Shown here piece by piece: positions 14,704 through 22,385 of a stretch of 38,373 nt of DNA (positions are counted from its first letter, which is position 1; each line of letters starts with the position of its first letter). Made by a program: the position numbers and the translations under genes. This stretch comes from Christensenella sp. UBA4247. GTDB lineage: Bacteria > Bacillota > Clostridia > Christensenellales > CAG-1252. Location: contig DGWX01000028.1 of NCBI GenBank assembly GCA_002395405.1, positions 1 to 38,373 of the forward strand, in the 5' to 3' direction. The notes beneath the pieces are model-generated. The model was not told the origin of the DNA. It searched no databases and saw only the letters and a program-made list of their open reading frames with translations.

Positions 14704-15996
14704 TTGAAATTTACTTTCAAACGCGGCGTGCACCCCGCGGGTCAAAAAACGATTGCGAAAGATATTCCGCTTCGGGAGTTTCCGACTCCTGCGGAAGTTT
14801 CGATCCCGCTTTCTCAGCATATCGGTGCGCCGGCGGCTTTATGCGTTGCGGTCGGAGATCGTGTTCTTCAAGGGCAAAAGATCGGCGAAGCGTCCGGTTT
14901 TGTTTCCGCGAACGTGTTTTCGTCCGTCAGCGGAGTCGTAAAAGCCATTGTCAAAAAGCGCACGGCGATCGGCTCTTATTGCGATCACGTCGTCATCGAA
15001 AATGACGGCGCTTATGAAGAGACGTTGCTTTCGCGTCTTGCCGAACTTACGCCGGACGCCGTAAAGTCTCGCGTTCGCGAGGCGGGGATCGTCGGTATGG
15101 GCGGCGCAACCTTCCCGACGCACGTTAAACTTTCTCCCAAAACTCCGGTGGACGTTTTGATCATAAACGCGGCGGAGTGCGAGCCGTATATTACTTGCGA
15201 TTATCGCTTATGTTTGGAAAAACCGAAAGAAGCTCTCGAAGGCGTGCGTTATCTTATGATCGCGCTCGGTGTAAAGAGGGCGATCGTCGGTGTGGAGGAC
15301 AATAAGCCCGACGCCGTTTCTTCTTTGAAAAGCGTGGCGCCCGAGGGTATCGAGATCGTTTCTTTGAAAACGAAATATCCGCAAGGCGCGGAAAAGCAAC
15401 TTATCTTTGCGTTGACCGGTAGGGTAGTTCCCGAAGGCGCGCTCCCGTCCGACGTCGGTTGCGTCGTGGATAACGTACATACCGCGCTTTCCGTTTACGA
15501 AGCCGTAGCTCTCGGAAAGCCTTCTTTCATGCGCGCGATGACGATATCCGGGAAAGCTTGTTCGAACCCCGGTAATTTTTACGTTCGAAACGGCGTCTCT
15601 TATGAGGAGATCGCGTCTTTTGCGGGAATGCTTCCCGAGACGGTAAAAGTGATCAGCGGCGGCCCGATGATGGGATTTGCCCAAGCGGATCTGACTCCCT
15701 CTACGGGGAAGGGAACTTCTTCGCTTTTGTTTTTGAACGAAGGAGAAGTATCCGGCGGAGACAAGCCTATTTCGGCTTGTATCAACTGCGCGTCCTGCGC
15801 TTCGCATTGCCCGATGCGCTTGATGCCGATGTTTATCGAGCGCGCCGTCGAAGAAGAAGACGCAGCTAAGGCGAAAAGCCTTTCCGCGCTCAGCTGTCTC
15901 GAATGCGGTTGTTGCGCTTTCGTTTGCCCCGCTTCGAGGCCGCTCGTTCAAAGTATGCGCCGCGCGAAAAAGCTCATTCGCGCTAGGGGGGTATGA
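14704..15996 (+). CDS. rnfC: Rnf complex subunit C (NADH-dehydrogenase-like)
   Basis: Peripheral subunit that reduces NAD+ with electrons from the membrane part of Rnf. 430 residues. A barrel-like N-terminal region is followed by the NADH/FMN-binding segment GMGGATFPTHVKL and NAAECEPYITCDYR. Two C-terminal [4Fe-4S] motifs follow, CINCASCASHCP and CLECGCCAFVCP. The start is TTG at 14704, nine bases after GGAG at 14691; the in-frame TTG at 14680 has no ribosome-binding site. First gene of the complete rnfCDGEAB operon. Confidence 0.96.
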   Translation: MKFTFKRGVHPAGQKTIAKDIPLREFPTPAEVSIPLSQHIGAPAALCVAVGDRVLQGQKIGEASGFVSANVFSSVSGVVKAIVKKRTAIGSYCDHVVIENDGAYEETLLSRLAELTPDAVKSRVREAGIVGMGGATFPTHVKLSPKTPVDVLIINAAECEPYITCDYRLCLEKPKEALEGVRYLMIALGVKRAIVGVEDNKPDAVSSLKSVAPEGIEIVSLKTKYPQGAEKQLIFALTGRVVPEGALPSDVGCVVDNVHTALSVYEAVALGKPSFMRAMTISGKACSNPGNFYVRNGVSYEEIASFAGMLPETVKVISGGPMMGFAQADLTPSTGKGTSSLLFLNEGEVSGGDKPISACINCASCASHCPMRLMPMFIERAVEEEDAAKAKSLSALSCLECGCCAFVCPASRPLVQSMRRAKKLIRARGV

Positions 15997-15998
15997 GT

Positions 15999-17039
15999 AT
16001 GGCTAAATTTATCGTTTCTTCTTCGCCCCACGTTCGAAATAAAAGAACGGTATCCGGCATTATGCTGGAGGTCTTGATCTCGCTTGCGCCCGCGGTCGTA
16101 GCGTCCGTATATTTCTTCGGGTTTTATGCGCTTTTTATCGAAATTCTTTCAGTAGGCGCGGCAGTCGGCGCGGAATACTTATACAATCTCGCGATGAAAA
16201 AAGAGCAAACGATCCGCGATTGTTCCGCTATGGTAACGGGGCTTCTCCTTGCGCTGAATCTTCCTCCTTCCGTTCCTTTTTACGTCCCGATCATCGGAAG
16301 CGCTTTCGCGATCGTGTTTGTTAAAATGCTGTTTGGCGGAATCGGAAAGAATTTTGCCAATCCCGCGATCGCCGCGCGTATTTTCCTCTTGCTCGCTTGG
16401 GCGTCTTTAATGACGCAATTCGTACGACCGATCTCTTGGCAAAACGGCGAAGCGTTTCGTTATTTCGGCTGCATCTTAAAAGGTCCGGAAGGATTGAAAA
16501 CCGTTGCCGCGGTTTCGACCGCCACGCCGCTTTCCTCTTTGCGGTCAAGCGTCTCTTACGCGAAAGATCTCCCGATCTTATCGATGTTTTTGGGCAATAT
16601 CGGCGGTTCGCTCGGAGAAACGAGCGCTCTTGCGCTTCTCCTCGGCGGCGTTTATCTCATCGTTCGCGGGATCATTGATTGGAGAGTTCCCGCTTCCTTT
16701 ATCGGTACGGTCGCTTTGTTTGCTTTGATATTCGGTGCGGCGAAGGGAAACGCGGGCGCGTTTATTCTGCCTTCGCTTTTCGGCGGCGGTCTTTTCCTCG
16801 GCGCCTTCTTTATGGCAACGGATTATTCCACCACCCCGAACACGAAGTGGGGGCTTCTCGTTTTCGGATTCGGGTGCGGCGTCATAACCTCTTTGATCCG
16901 ATTCTTCGGCAACTATCCCGAAGGCGTTTCTTTTGCGATTCTTCTAATGAATATCGTAACGCCTTTGATCGATAAAGCGATCAAACCGCGTCCTTTCGGC
17001 TTCGTAAAGCAGGCGAAGAAAGGAGGTCAAGCGAAATGA
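15999..17039 (+). CDS. rnfD: Rnf complex subunit D (flavoprotein membrane subunit)
   Basis: Integral membrane subunit with covalent FMN, part of the ion-pumping path. About 346 residues with roughly eight to ten helices. SSPHV near the start and the GKNFANPAIAARIFLL segment are diagnostic for RnfD/NqrB. STATPL (Thr about residue 176) is the likely FMN attachment. ATG 15999 sits seven bases after a G-run (15986-15991). An ATG at 15993 overlaps the rnfC stop but is only one base from the same site, so I chose 15999. The end overlaps rnfG as ATGA. Confidence 0.95.
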   Translation: MAKFIVSSSPHVRNKRTVSGIMLEVLISLAPAVVASVYFFGFYALFIEILSVGAAVGAEYLYNLAMKKEQTIRDCSAMVTGLLLALNLPPSVPFYVPIIGSAFAIVFVKMLFGGIGKNFANPAIAARIFLLLAWASLMTQFVRPISWQNGEAFRYFGCILKGPEGLKTVAAVSTATPLSSLRSSVSYAKDLPILSMFLGNIGGSLGETSALALLLGGVYLIVRGIIDWRVPASFIGTVALFALIFGAAKGNAGAFILPSLFGGGLFLGAFFMATDYSTTPNTKWGLLVFGFGCGVITSLIRFFGNYPEGVSFAILLMNIVTPLIDKAIKPRPFGFVKQAKKGGQAK

Positions 17040-17641
17040 AAAGGAAAAGTTTGACTTACGAGATCTTAACGACGGCGCTCGTCCTCGTCGTTATCGCGGG
17101 GATCGCGGGCGCGCTCCTCGGGCTTGTGAACCACTTTACGAAAGTGGATGCGGAGGAACTTACCTATCGCAAAGCCGCCGCGGTTTACGACGGCGAGTTG
17201 ACCGGCAGACCCATTCAAGAAGGGATCGGTCAAGCGATCGAGTATCAAGGCGGAAGGGTCGTCGGCGTTTACGTTCCGAAAGATCCATCCGTAACGGACG
17301 TATTCGTTCTTTGCGCAGAAGGCTCGGGTGCGTATAAAGGAACGTTAAAGGTCCTCGTTAACATTACGGGCGGAAAGATCGTTTCTATGGCAAAATATGA
17401 GGCGGACGAAACTCCGGGTCTCGGAAGTAAAGCGCTCGTGGACAGCTATTTCAAGCAATATTACGGCGTTACGATCACGCCCTCGTTCGAAGGCTTCAAG
17501 GTCGTTAAATCGGCGCCGTTATCAGGTAGCGAAGTAAAAGCGGTCAGCGGCGCGTCTAAATCCAGTACCGCGGTAACGAACGCGGTAAACGCGGCGATCA
17601 AATGGTATCAAACCGTCGTGCTGATAGGGGGTGCGAAATGA
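17036..17641 (+). CDS. rnfG: Rnf complex subunit G, with Ser at the flavinylation site
   Basis: Single-helix subunit with an extracytoplasmic FMN-binding domain that carries covalent FMN. 201 residues: short cytoplasmic N-terminus, membrane helix (about 11-31), then the FMN-binding domain with ADETPGLGSK near 123. The usual SGAT flavinylation motif reads SGAS at 171-174 (codon TCT at the acceptor position), followed by KSSTAVTNAV with Thr178 nearby. Family knowledge says FMN is attached to the Thr of SGAT by ApbE; Ser may still accept it. Overlaps rnfE by four bases. No apbE in the window. Confidence 0.94.
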   Translation: MKRKSLTYEILTTALVLVVIAGIAGALLGLVNHFTKVDAEELTYRKAAAVYDGELTGRPIQEGIGQAIEYQGGRVVGVYVPKDPSVTDVFVLCAEGSGAYKGTLKVLVNITGGKIVSMAKYEADETPGLGSKALVDSYFKQYYGVTITPSFEGFKVVKSAPLSGSEVKAVSGASKSSTAVTNAVNAAIKWYQTVVLIGGAK

Positions 17642-18291
17642 AAAACACCAAATTGAATACCCTGACGAACGGTATCGTAAAAAGCAATCCTACTTTTAAG
17701 CTCGTTCTCGGAACTTGCCCGACCCTCGCGGTTACGACGCAGGCGTTAAACGGGCTGGCAATGGGCGCGGCGGTAACTTTCGTTCTCCTTTGTTCGAACG
17801 TTATGATCTCTCTTTTGAAAAAGGTGATCCCCGATCGCGTCAGAATTCCCGCGTATGTCGTCATTATCGCGACGTTCGTTACCGTCGTGCAAATGGTTAT
17901 GCAAAAGTTCTTGCCGTCTTTATACGACGCGCTCGGCGTGTTCCTGCCGCTCATCGTCGTAAACTGCATCATTCTCGCTCGGGCGGAAGCGTTTGCGTCC
18001 TGCAATCCCGTTTTGGATAGCGCGCTGGACGGCATCGGAATGGGCTTCGGTTTTACGCTGAGTTTGACCTTTATCGGGATCGTAAGAGAATTGCTCGGAG
18101 CGGGCTCGTTCTTCGGACTCCCGATCGGTTCTCTCGGAAACGTGTCTATGACGGTGTTTATCCTGCCTGCGGGCGGTTTCCTCGTTTACGGGACTTTGAT
18201 GGCGCTCGTAAACTTCCTGACCCGCGTCGCGGAGAACAGAAAATACGAGAAAAAGAGCGAGGCAAAGCCCTCGGCGGAAAAGGAGGCGTGA
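17638..18291 (+). CDS. rnfE: Rnf complex subunit E
   Basis: Integral membrane subunit, one of the two homologous halves (with RnfA) of the electron-conducting core. 217 residues, about six helices. It starts MKNTKLNTLTNGIVKSNPTF and contains LVLGTCPTLAVTT and PLIVVNCIILARAEAFAS, the latter with the conserved Cys implicated in a membrane [2Fe-2S] site together with RnfA. The frame is open to 17602 but the ATGA overlap with rnfG and the family N-terminus fix 17638. The C-terminal tail is charged. Confidence 0.96.
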   Translation: MKNTKLNTLTNGIVKSNPTFKLVLGTCPTLAVTTQALNGLAMGAAVTFVLLCSNVMISLLKKVIPDRVRIPAYVVIIATFVTVVQMVMQKFLPSLYDALGVFLPLIVVNCIILARAEAFASCNPVLDSALDGIGMGFGFTLSLTFIGIVRELLGAGSFFGLPIGSLGNVSMTVFILPAGGFLVYGTLMALVNFLTRVAENRKYEKKSEAKPSAEKEA

Positions 18292-18292
18292 T

Positions 18293-18877
18293 ATGAATAT
18301 TTATTTTACGATCATCGTCGGTTCCGTTTTCGTCAATAACTTCGTATTGAGTCAGTTCCTTGGGATCTGTCCCTTCCTCGGCGTTTCGAAAAAAACGAAT
18401 ACCGCTCTCGGAATGGGATTTGCGGTCATTTTCGTCATGTCGCTCGCGTCGGTGTTTACTTATGTCGTAAACGAGTTCGTTTTGATAAAGTTACACCTCG
18501 AATATATGCAAACGATCGCCTTTATTTTGATCATTGCGGCGCTCGTTCAGTCCGTAGAGATCGTGATCAAGAAATTCAGTCCGTCGCTTTATAGCGCGCT
18601 CGGCGTGTATTTGCCGCTGATTACGACGAACTGCGCCGTTCTCGGCGTTGCGATCCTTAACATTCAAAAGGCGTACAATCTCCTGCAATCTTTCCTGAAC
18701 GGTTTGTTTGCGGGGGTGGGTTTTACGCTTGCCATCGTTCTTCTTGCGGGTATTCGTGAGAGGATCCATCCGAAAAACGTTCCCGAATCCTTCCGCGGTT
18801 TCCCGATCACTTTGATCGCCGCCGCGCTTCTCAGTATGGGATTCAGCGCGTTCTCGGGTATGTTCGGGATTTCATAA
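18293..18877 (+). CDS. rnfA: Rnf complex subunit A
   Basis: Integral membrane subunit homologous to RnfE, inserted in opposite topology. 194 residues, six helices. Conserved VNNFVLSQFLGICPFLGVS near 14 and PLITTNCAVLGVAI near 110, both with the Cys residues expected to bind the shared [2Fe-2S] cluster. It starts one base after the rnfE stop (tgatatg) with GGAGG inside the rnfE end. A short spacer with AAGGAGG leads to rnfB. Confidence 0.97.
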   Translation: MNIYFTIIVGSVFVNNFVLSQFLGICPFLGVSKKTNTALGMGFAVIFVMSLASVFTYVVNEFVLIKLHLEYMQTIAFILIIAALVQSVEIVIKKFSPSLYSALGVYLPLITTNCAVLGVAILNIQKAYNLLQSFLNGLFAGVGFTLAIVLLAGIRERIHPKNVPESFRGFPITLIAAALLSMGFSAFSGMFGIS

Positions 18878-18890
18878 GGAGGGGCGGATT

Positions 18891-19697
18891 ATGTTGTTGA
18901 TGGCAAAACTATATGTAGCGATTTTGATCCCCGCTCTCGTTCTCGTCGTAATAGCGGCGATCTTTGCTTGCGTTCTTGCCTTTCTGGGCCGCAAGCTCGA
19001 AGTTAAAAGAGACGAAAAGATCGTTCAGGTCGAATCGCTTTTGTCGGGCGCAAACTGCGGCGGTTGCGGCTTTGCCGGTTGTAGCGCCTTTGCGGAAGCC
19101 CTTGCGAACGGAAAGGCGGATCTCTCCGCTTGCAACGCAACGAGCAAAGCGAATAAAGATAAGATCGCGGAGATCCTCGGAACGGTAAACGAAGGGGAGG
19201 AGATGTCCTTCGTCGTTTGCTGCAACGGGGGCAGCGCCTGCGAAGATAAATACGATTATCACGGTTACGGCGACTGCGCTTCGATGGAAATGCTCGCCGG
19301 AGGCAGAAAAGCGTGTCCCGTCGGATGTATGGGCGCGGGAACTTGCGTAAAGCACTGCGATCATCACGCGTGCGAGATTTGCGAAAAGGGCTTTGCGAGT
19401 ATAAACGACGCGCGTTGCACGCTTTGCGGAAAATGCGCGAAATCTTGTCCGAAAGGGCTGATCCGTAAGATCCCCGCTCGGGCAAAAGTTTTCGTGGCTT
19501 GTTCGAATCACGCAAAAGGAAAAGAGGTGCGTTCGTATTGCAAAGCGGGCTGTATCGGTTGCGGAATGTGCCAAAGAGTATGCCCGAACGGTGCGATCAC
19601 CGTCGTGGATAACCTTGCGGTCATCGATTATTCGAAATGTACGGGTTGCGGCGCTTGCGCCGTTAAATGCCCGTCGAAATGTATAAAAACGAGATAG
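18891..19697 (+). CDS. rnfB: Rnf complex subunit B (polyferredoxin)
   Basis: Accepts electrons from reduced ferredoxin and passes them into the membrane complex. 268 residues: N-terminal membrane helix (about 8-31), the CGGCGFAGC motif (Cys56/59/64 plus Cys81) for one [4Fe-4S] cluster, then many Cys-rich ferredoxin motifs. Clear ones are CTLCGKCAKSCP (176-187), CIGCGMCQRVCP (221-232) and CTGCGACAVKCP (250-261). An unusual His-rich stretch, CVKHCDHHACEIC (152-164), stands where related proteins show CVKxCPFxAI. Start ATG 18891 follows AAGGAGG. Last gene of the operon, as in other Clostridia. Confidence 0.96.
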   Translation: MLLMAKLYVAILIPALVLVVIAAIFACVLAFLGRKLEVKRDEKIVQVESLLSGANCGGCGFAGCSAFAEALANGKADLSACNATSKANKDKIAEILGTVNEGEEMSFVVCCNGGSACEDKYDYHGYGDCASMEMLAGGRKACPVGCMGAGTCVKHCDHHACEICEKGFASINDARCTLCGKCAKSCPKGLIRKIPARAKVFVACSNHAKGKEVRSYCKAGCIGCGMCQRVCPNGAITVVDNLAVIDYSKCTGCGACAVKCPSKCIKTR

Positions 19698-19747
19698 GTT
19701 TTTAACTAGCATACATCAAACTATTACGGGAGGAAGGTTAAAAAGTT

Positions 19748-21268
19748 ATGGAAAAAATCGCGATTATTGATTTGGGATCGAACACGGCGCGCCTTGTTTT
19801 GGTAAACATTTTGGAAGGCGGATATTTTTACGTGTTTGACGAACTCAAAGAGTACGTCAGACTCGGGCAAGATATGGAAATAGACGGCTTCCTGCGACCT
19901 GCCAGGATCGAACAAACCAAAAAAACCTTACAGATGTTCAGAAGGTTTTGCGATTCGAACGGCGTAGAGAAAATCTTCGCTTATGCGACAGCCGCAGTCA
20001 GGCGCGCGAAAAACCAAAAGAGCTTTTTGGAGGAAGTTTCCGTTACTTGCGGGATCAAACTTCGCGTTCTCAGCGCGGCGGAAGAAGGGCAGTTTATTTA
20101 TACGGGCGTTATCAATTCGATGGATATCCCGAAAGGCTTGATCGTGGATATAGGCGGCGGCAGCACCAAGATCGTGTATTATAACAGGAAGACGATTTTG
20201 GAGCAGGCGGCGCTTCCTTTCGGCGCGGTTACTTTGACCGATATGTTCAAGGACAAAGAGATGAGCCCGGAAGAGAGAGTGGAAAAAATCGAAGCGTTCG
20301 TTCGCTCGCACCTCTCCGAGCTCGAATGGTTGAAAGATCTTGACCCCGATACGCAGTTTATCGGCGTCGGCGGTTCGTTCCGTAACCTCGGAAAAATCAG
20401 CAGAAGACTGAAAAAATATCCCCTGAACGTCGCGCACGGCTATCAAATCGAAACGGGCGAGTTCAAAACGATCTACGATACGATCAAAACCCTTCCTTTG
20501 GATCGTACGATGAAGATCAAGGGGCTTTCCACTTTCCGCGCGGATATTTTCCCGAGCGCGCTCGCGTGTATCAGCCCGATCCTCGATATTTGCGGTTTTA
20601 ACAATATCGTGATCAGCGGTTCCGGAATGCGCGAAGGCGCGATGTTTAAGTATGCCGTTCCGACCGTTTCCGAAAAACCGATCTCGGACGTTCTCGGGTA
20701 TAGCCTGAATACGCTCGTAAAACAGTTTAATTTGAACGAAGATCACGTTCGCCATATTATGGATCTTTCGATGCAGATCTTTAAGCAACTCAAAGTGTTA
20801 CATAAGTTGCCGCGTATGTACGTTCGCGTTCTTCGTGCCGCCGCTATGCTTCATGACTCCGGTTCTACGATCAAGTTCTATGATCACCATAAACATTCCG
20901 CTTATATCATTTTGAATAGCAAGATCTACGGACTTTCGCATAAGGAGATCGTTATGGCGGCGTTTGTTGCGTCGGCGCATAAAGACGGCGTTCCCGTTAT
21001 GGAAGAAATGGCGAAATATCATAGTCTTTTATCGGAAGAAGACGTTGCCGCCGTTAAGAAACTCGGCTTGGTATTAAAGATCGCCGAGAGTTTTGACAGG
21101 AGTATGAGCGGCATCATCACGGGTATTACGTGCGACGTGCTCGGAGACAGCGTCATTATGAAAACCATCACCGAATCGCATACCGATTGCTCCCTCGAGA
21201 TCTCGGACGCGCTGAACTGCCGCGCCGAATTCAAAGCCTCGTACGGAAAGAACCTCGAAATTTTGTAA
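19748..21268 (+). CDS. ppx: Ppx/GppA family phosphatase with C-terminal HD-type domain
   Basis: Predicted exopolyphosphatase or (p)ppGpp-pentaphosphate phosphatase. 506 residues. The ASKHA N-terminal half has IDLGSNTARLVL (6-17), a YATAAVRRAKN segment, AAEEGQFIYTGV, and VDIGGGSTKI near 133-142. The C-terminal half (about 315-506) is the HD-like helical domain with AAMLHDSGSTI and a later HKD stretch. GGAGGAAGG lies upstream, a little far from the ATG. It follows rnfB by 50 bases with no clear promoter, so it may be read through from rnf. Poly-P and ppGpp activity cannot be separated by eye. Confidence 0.9.
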   Translation: MEKIAIIDLGSNTARLVLVNILEGGYFYVFDELKEYVRLGQDMEIDGFLRPARIEQTKKTLQMFRRFCDSNGVEKIFAYATAAVRRAKNQKSFLEEVSVTCGIKLRVLSAAEEGQFIYTGVINSMDIPKGLIVDIGGGSTKIVYYNRKTILEQAALPFGAVTLTDMFKDKEMSPEERVEKIEAFVRSHLSELEWLKDLDPDTQFIGVGGSFRNLGKISRRLKKYPLNVAHGYQIETGEFKTIYDTIKTLPLDRTMKIKGLSTFRADIFPSALACISPILDICGFNNIVISGSGMREGAMFKYAVPTVSEKPISDVLGYSLNTLVKQFNLNEDHVRHIMDLSMQIFKQLKVLHKLPRMYVRVLRAAAMLHDSGSTIKFYDHHKHSAYIILNSKIYGLSHKEIVMAAFVASAHKDGVPVMEEMAKYHSLLSEEDVAAVKKLGLVLKIAESFDRSMSGIITGITCDVLGDSVIMKTITESHTDCSLEISDALNCRAEFKASYGKNLEIL

Positions 21269-21281
21269 TAGGCTTGATCGA

Positions 21282-21319
21282 AAAAGCCCGCTTCCTTTTG
21301 GAAACGGGCTTTTCTTTTT
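21282..21319. terminator. Bidirectional terminator between ppx and the XRE regulator
   Basis: AAAAGCCCG...TTCC pairs with GGAA...CGGGCTTTT; TTTTCTTTTT follows on plus and an A run allows use on minus. Confidence 0.85.
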
Positions 21320-21324
21320 GCGTT

Positions 21325-22131
21325 TTATCGTAAGTCAACGATGAAATAAGCTTCCGCTTCGTAGCCGTAAAGGTAGGTAAATATCAGGATCGCGTAAGAA
21401 GCGTCGGTATCTTCAAAATGAACTTGTACTTCGTCGCGTTCCGGAAAGAGATCCGCCGTATCGGAGATATGATAACTCCACCACATAAAAACGGGAGAGA
21501 AAGCGGATAGGGAAACGTTCTCGTTCGCTGCGTCCGTTTTCGGCTTTTCCACGTGTTCGTAATTCTCGTCTAAGTAATAGTAACGAACGGAACTCAACGT
21601 TCCGAATTCGGGAAGAGAGATCGAATAAACGGATTGATAGGGGAGGGAAGGAAGCGAGGCGGCGGCTTCTTTTTCCGGCATCGTAAAAACTGTATTCGGG
21701 TTTCCTTTCGTAAAACGGAACTGATCGCCGGAAACGCCTTCCACGATTATCATCGGAAAATCCTTCGGCGGCTCGAATCGATCGGATCTGTTCGGAGTCG
21801 TTCGAAGTACTCCCGAAAAATAGAGAGATAGTCCCGTAATGAGCAATATCAAAAGAGCCGACGCAGCGGCAATCGCTATGATCAACCACTTTTTATATTT
21901 GAAAATCATTCTGTTTTTGCTTACGCTTTGACTGTCGTTTTCCTTTACGAGTTCGTCGCGCGTTACGCCGAAATAATCCGCTAAAAGTCCGAGTGATTCC
22001 GCGCAAGGGAGACCGAGGCCGTTCTCCCATTTCGCAACGGCGCTTCGACTGACGTAAATCGAATCCGCGAGTTCCTGCTGAGAAACGTTCTTTTCGTTTC
22101 TGAGCTTTTTGAGTTTTTCCGAAAATTCCAT
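21325..22131 (-). CDS. Membrane-tethered XRE-type regulator
   Basis: 268 residues. Residues 1-65 form a Cro/C1-type helix-turn-helix (SQQELADSIYVSRSAVAKWENG). A basic linker follows, then one membrane helix (about 82-105) and an extracytoplasmic domain of about 160 residues that I do not recognise. This layout suggests a regulator that senses outside signals or envelope state and acts on DNA at the membrane. Shine-Dalgarno AAGGAG upstream of ATG 22131. Its promoter region holds four repeated TTGTTACT-core sites on the plus strand, possible autoregulatory targets. Targets and ligand are unknown. Confidence 0.85.
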   Translation of the reverse strand: MEFSEKLKKLRNEKNVSQQELADSIYVSRSAVAKWENGLGLPCAESLGLLADYFGVTRDELVKENDSQSVSKNRMIFKYKKWLIIAIAAASALLILLITGLSLYFSGVLRTTPNRSDRFEPPKDFPMIIVEGVSGDQFRFTKGNPNTVFTMPEKEAAASLPSLPYQSVYSISLPEFGTLSSVRYYYLDENYEHVEKPKTDAANENVSLSAFSPVFMWWSYHISDTADLFPERDEVQVHFEDTDASYAILIFTYLYGYEAEAYFIVDLR

Positions 22132-22172
22132 GATGGTTTCTCCTTTTCTTTTTTTTCGGCGCCTTCGATTCT

Positions 22173-22178
22173 ATTATA
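22173..22178 (-). promoter_or_regulatory. -10 box of the XRE regulator gene
   Basis: Minus-strand TATAAT. No good -35 at 17 bp (AATCTT); the first repeated site lies there instead, compatible with regulated activation or repression. Confidence 0.65.
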
Positions 22179-22199
22179 GCGCAAAAAGGATCAAAAAGA

Positions 22200-22286
22200 T
22201 TGTTACTTTGATTTTTCGGCGTTGTTACTTTGATGTTCTTGTTTTTTTTCGTTTTGTTACTCGGCCATTTTGGTTTTGTTACTTTG
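22200..22286. promoter_or_regulatory. Four direct repeats TTGTTACTTTG upstream of the XRE gene
   Basis: Copies start at 22200, 22222, 22254 and 22276. Three are exact TTGTTACTTTG; the third is TTGTTACTCGG. Spacings are 22, 32 and 22 bp, close to two, three and two helical turns. Relative to the -10 box they lie at roughly -39, -61, -93 and -115. Confidence 0.8.
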
Positions 22287-22318
22287 TTTTTTAAGGTTGA
22301 TGATCGAAAAAAAACGAA

Positions 22319-22349
22319 AAAAAGCGATGCGTGATAGGCATCGCTTTTT
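22319..22349 (-). terminator. serC-serA operon terminator
   Basis: AAAAAGCGATGC (22319-22330) and GCATCGCTTTTT (22338-22349) form a 12-bp stem with a seven-base loop, usable in both directions; it follows serA. Confidence 0.88.
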
Positions 22350-22385
22350 ACCCAATAAAAATAGTTTCGGATTAAAAAACGAGGA

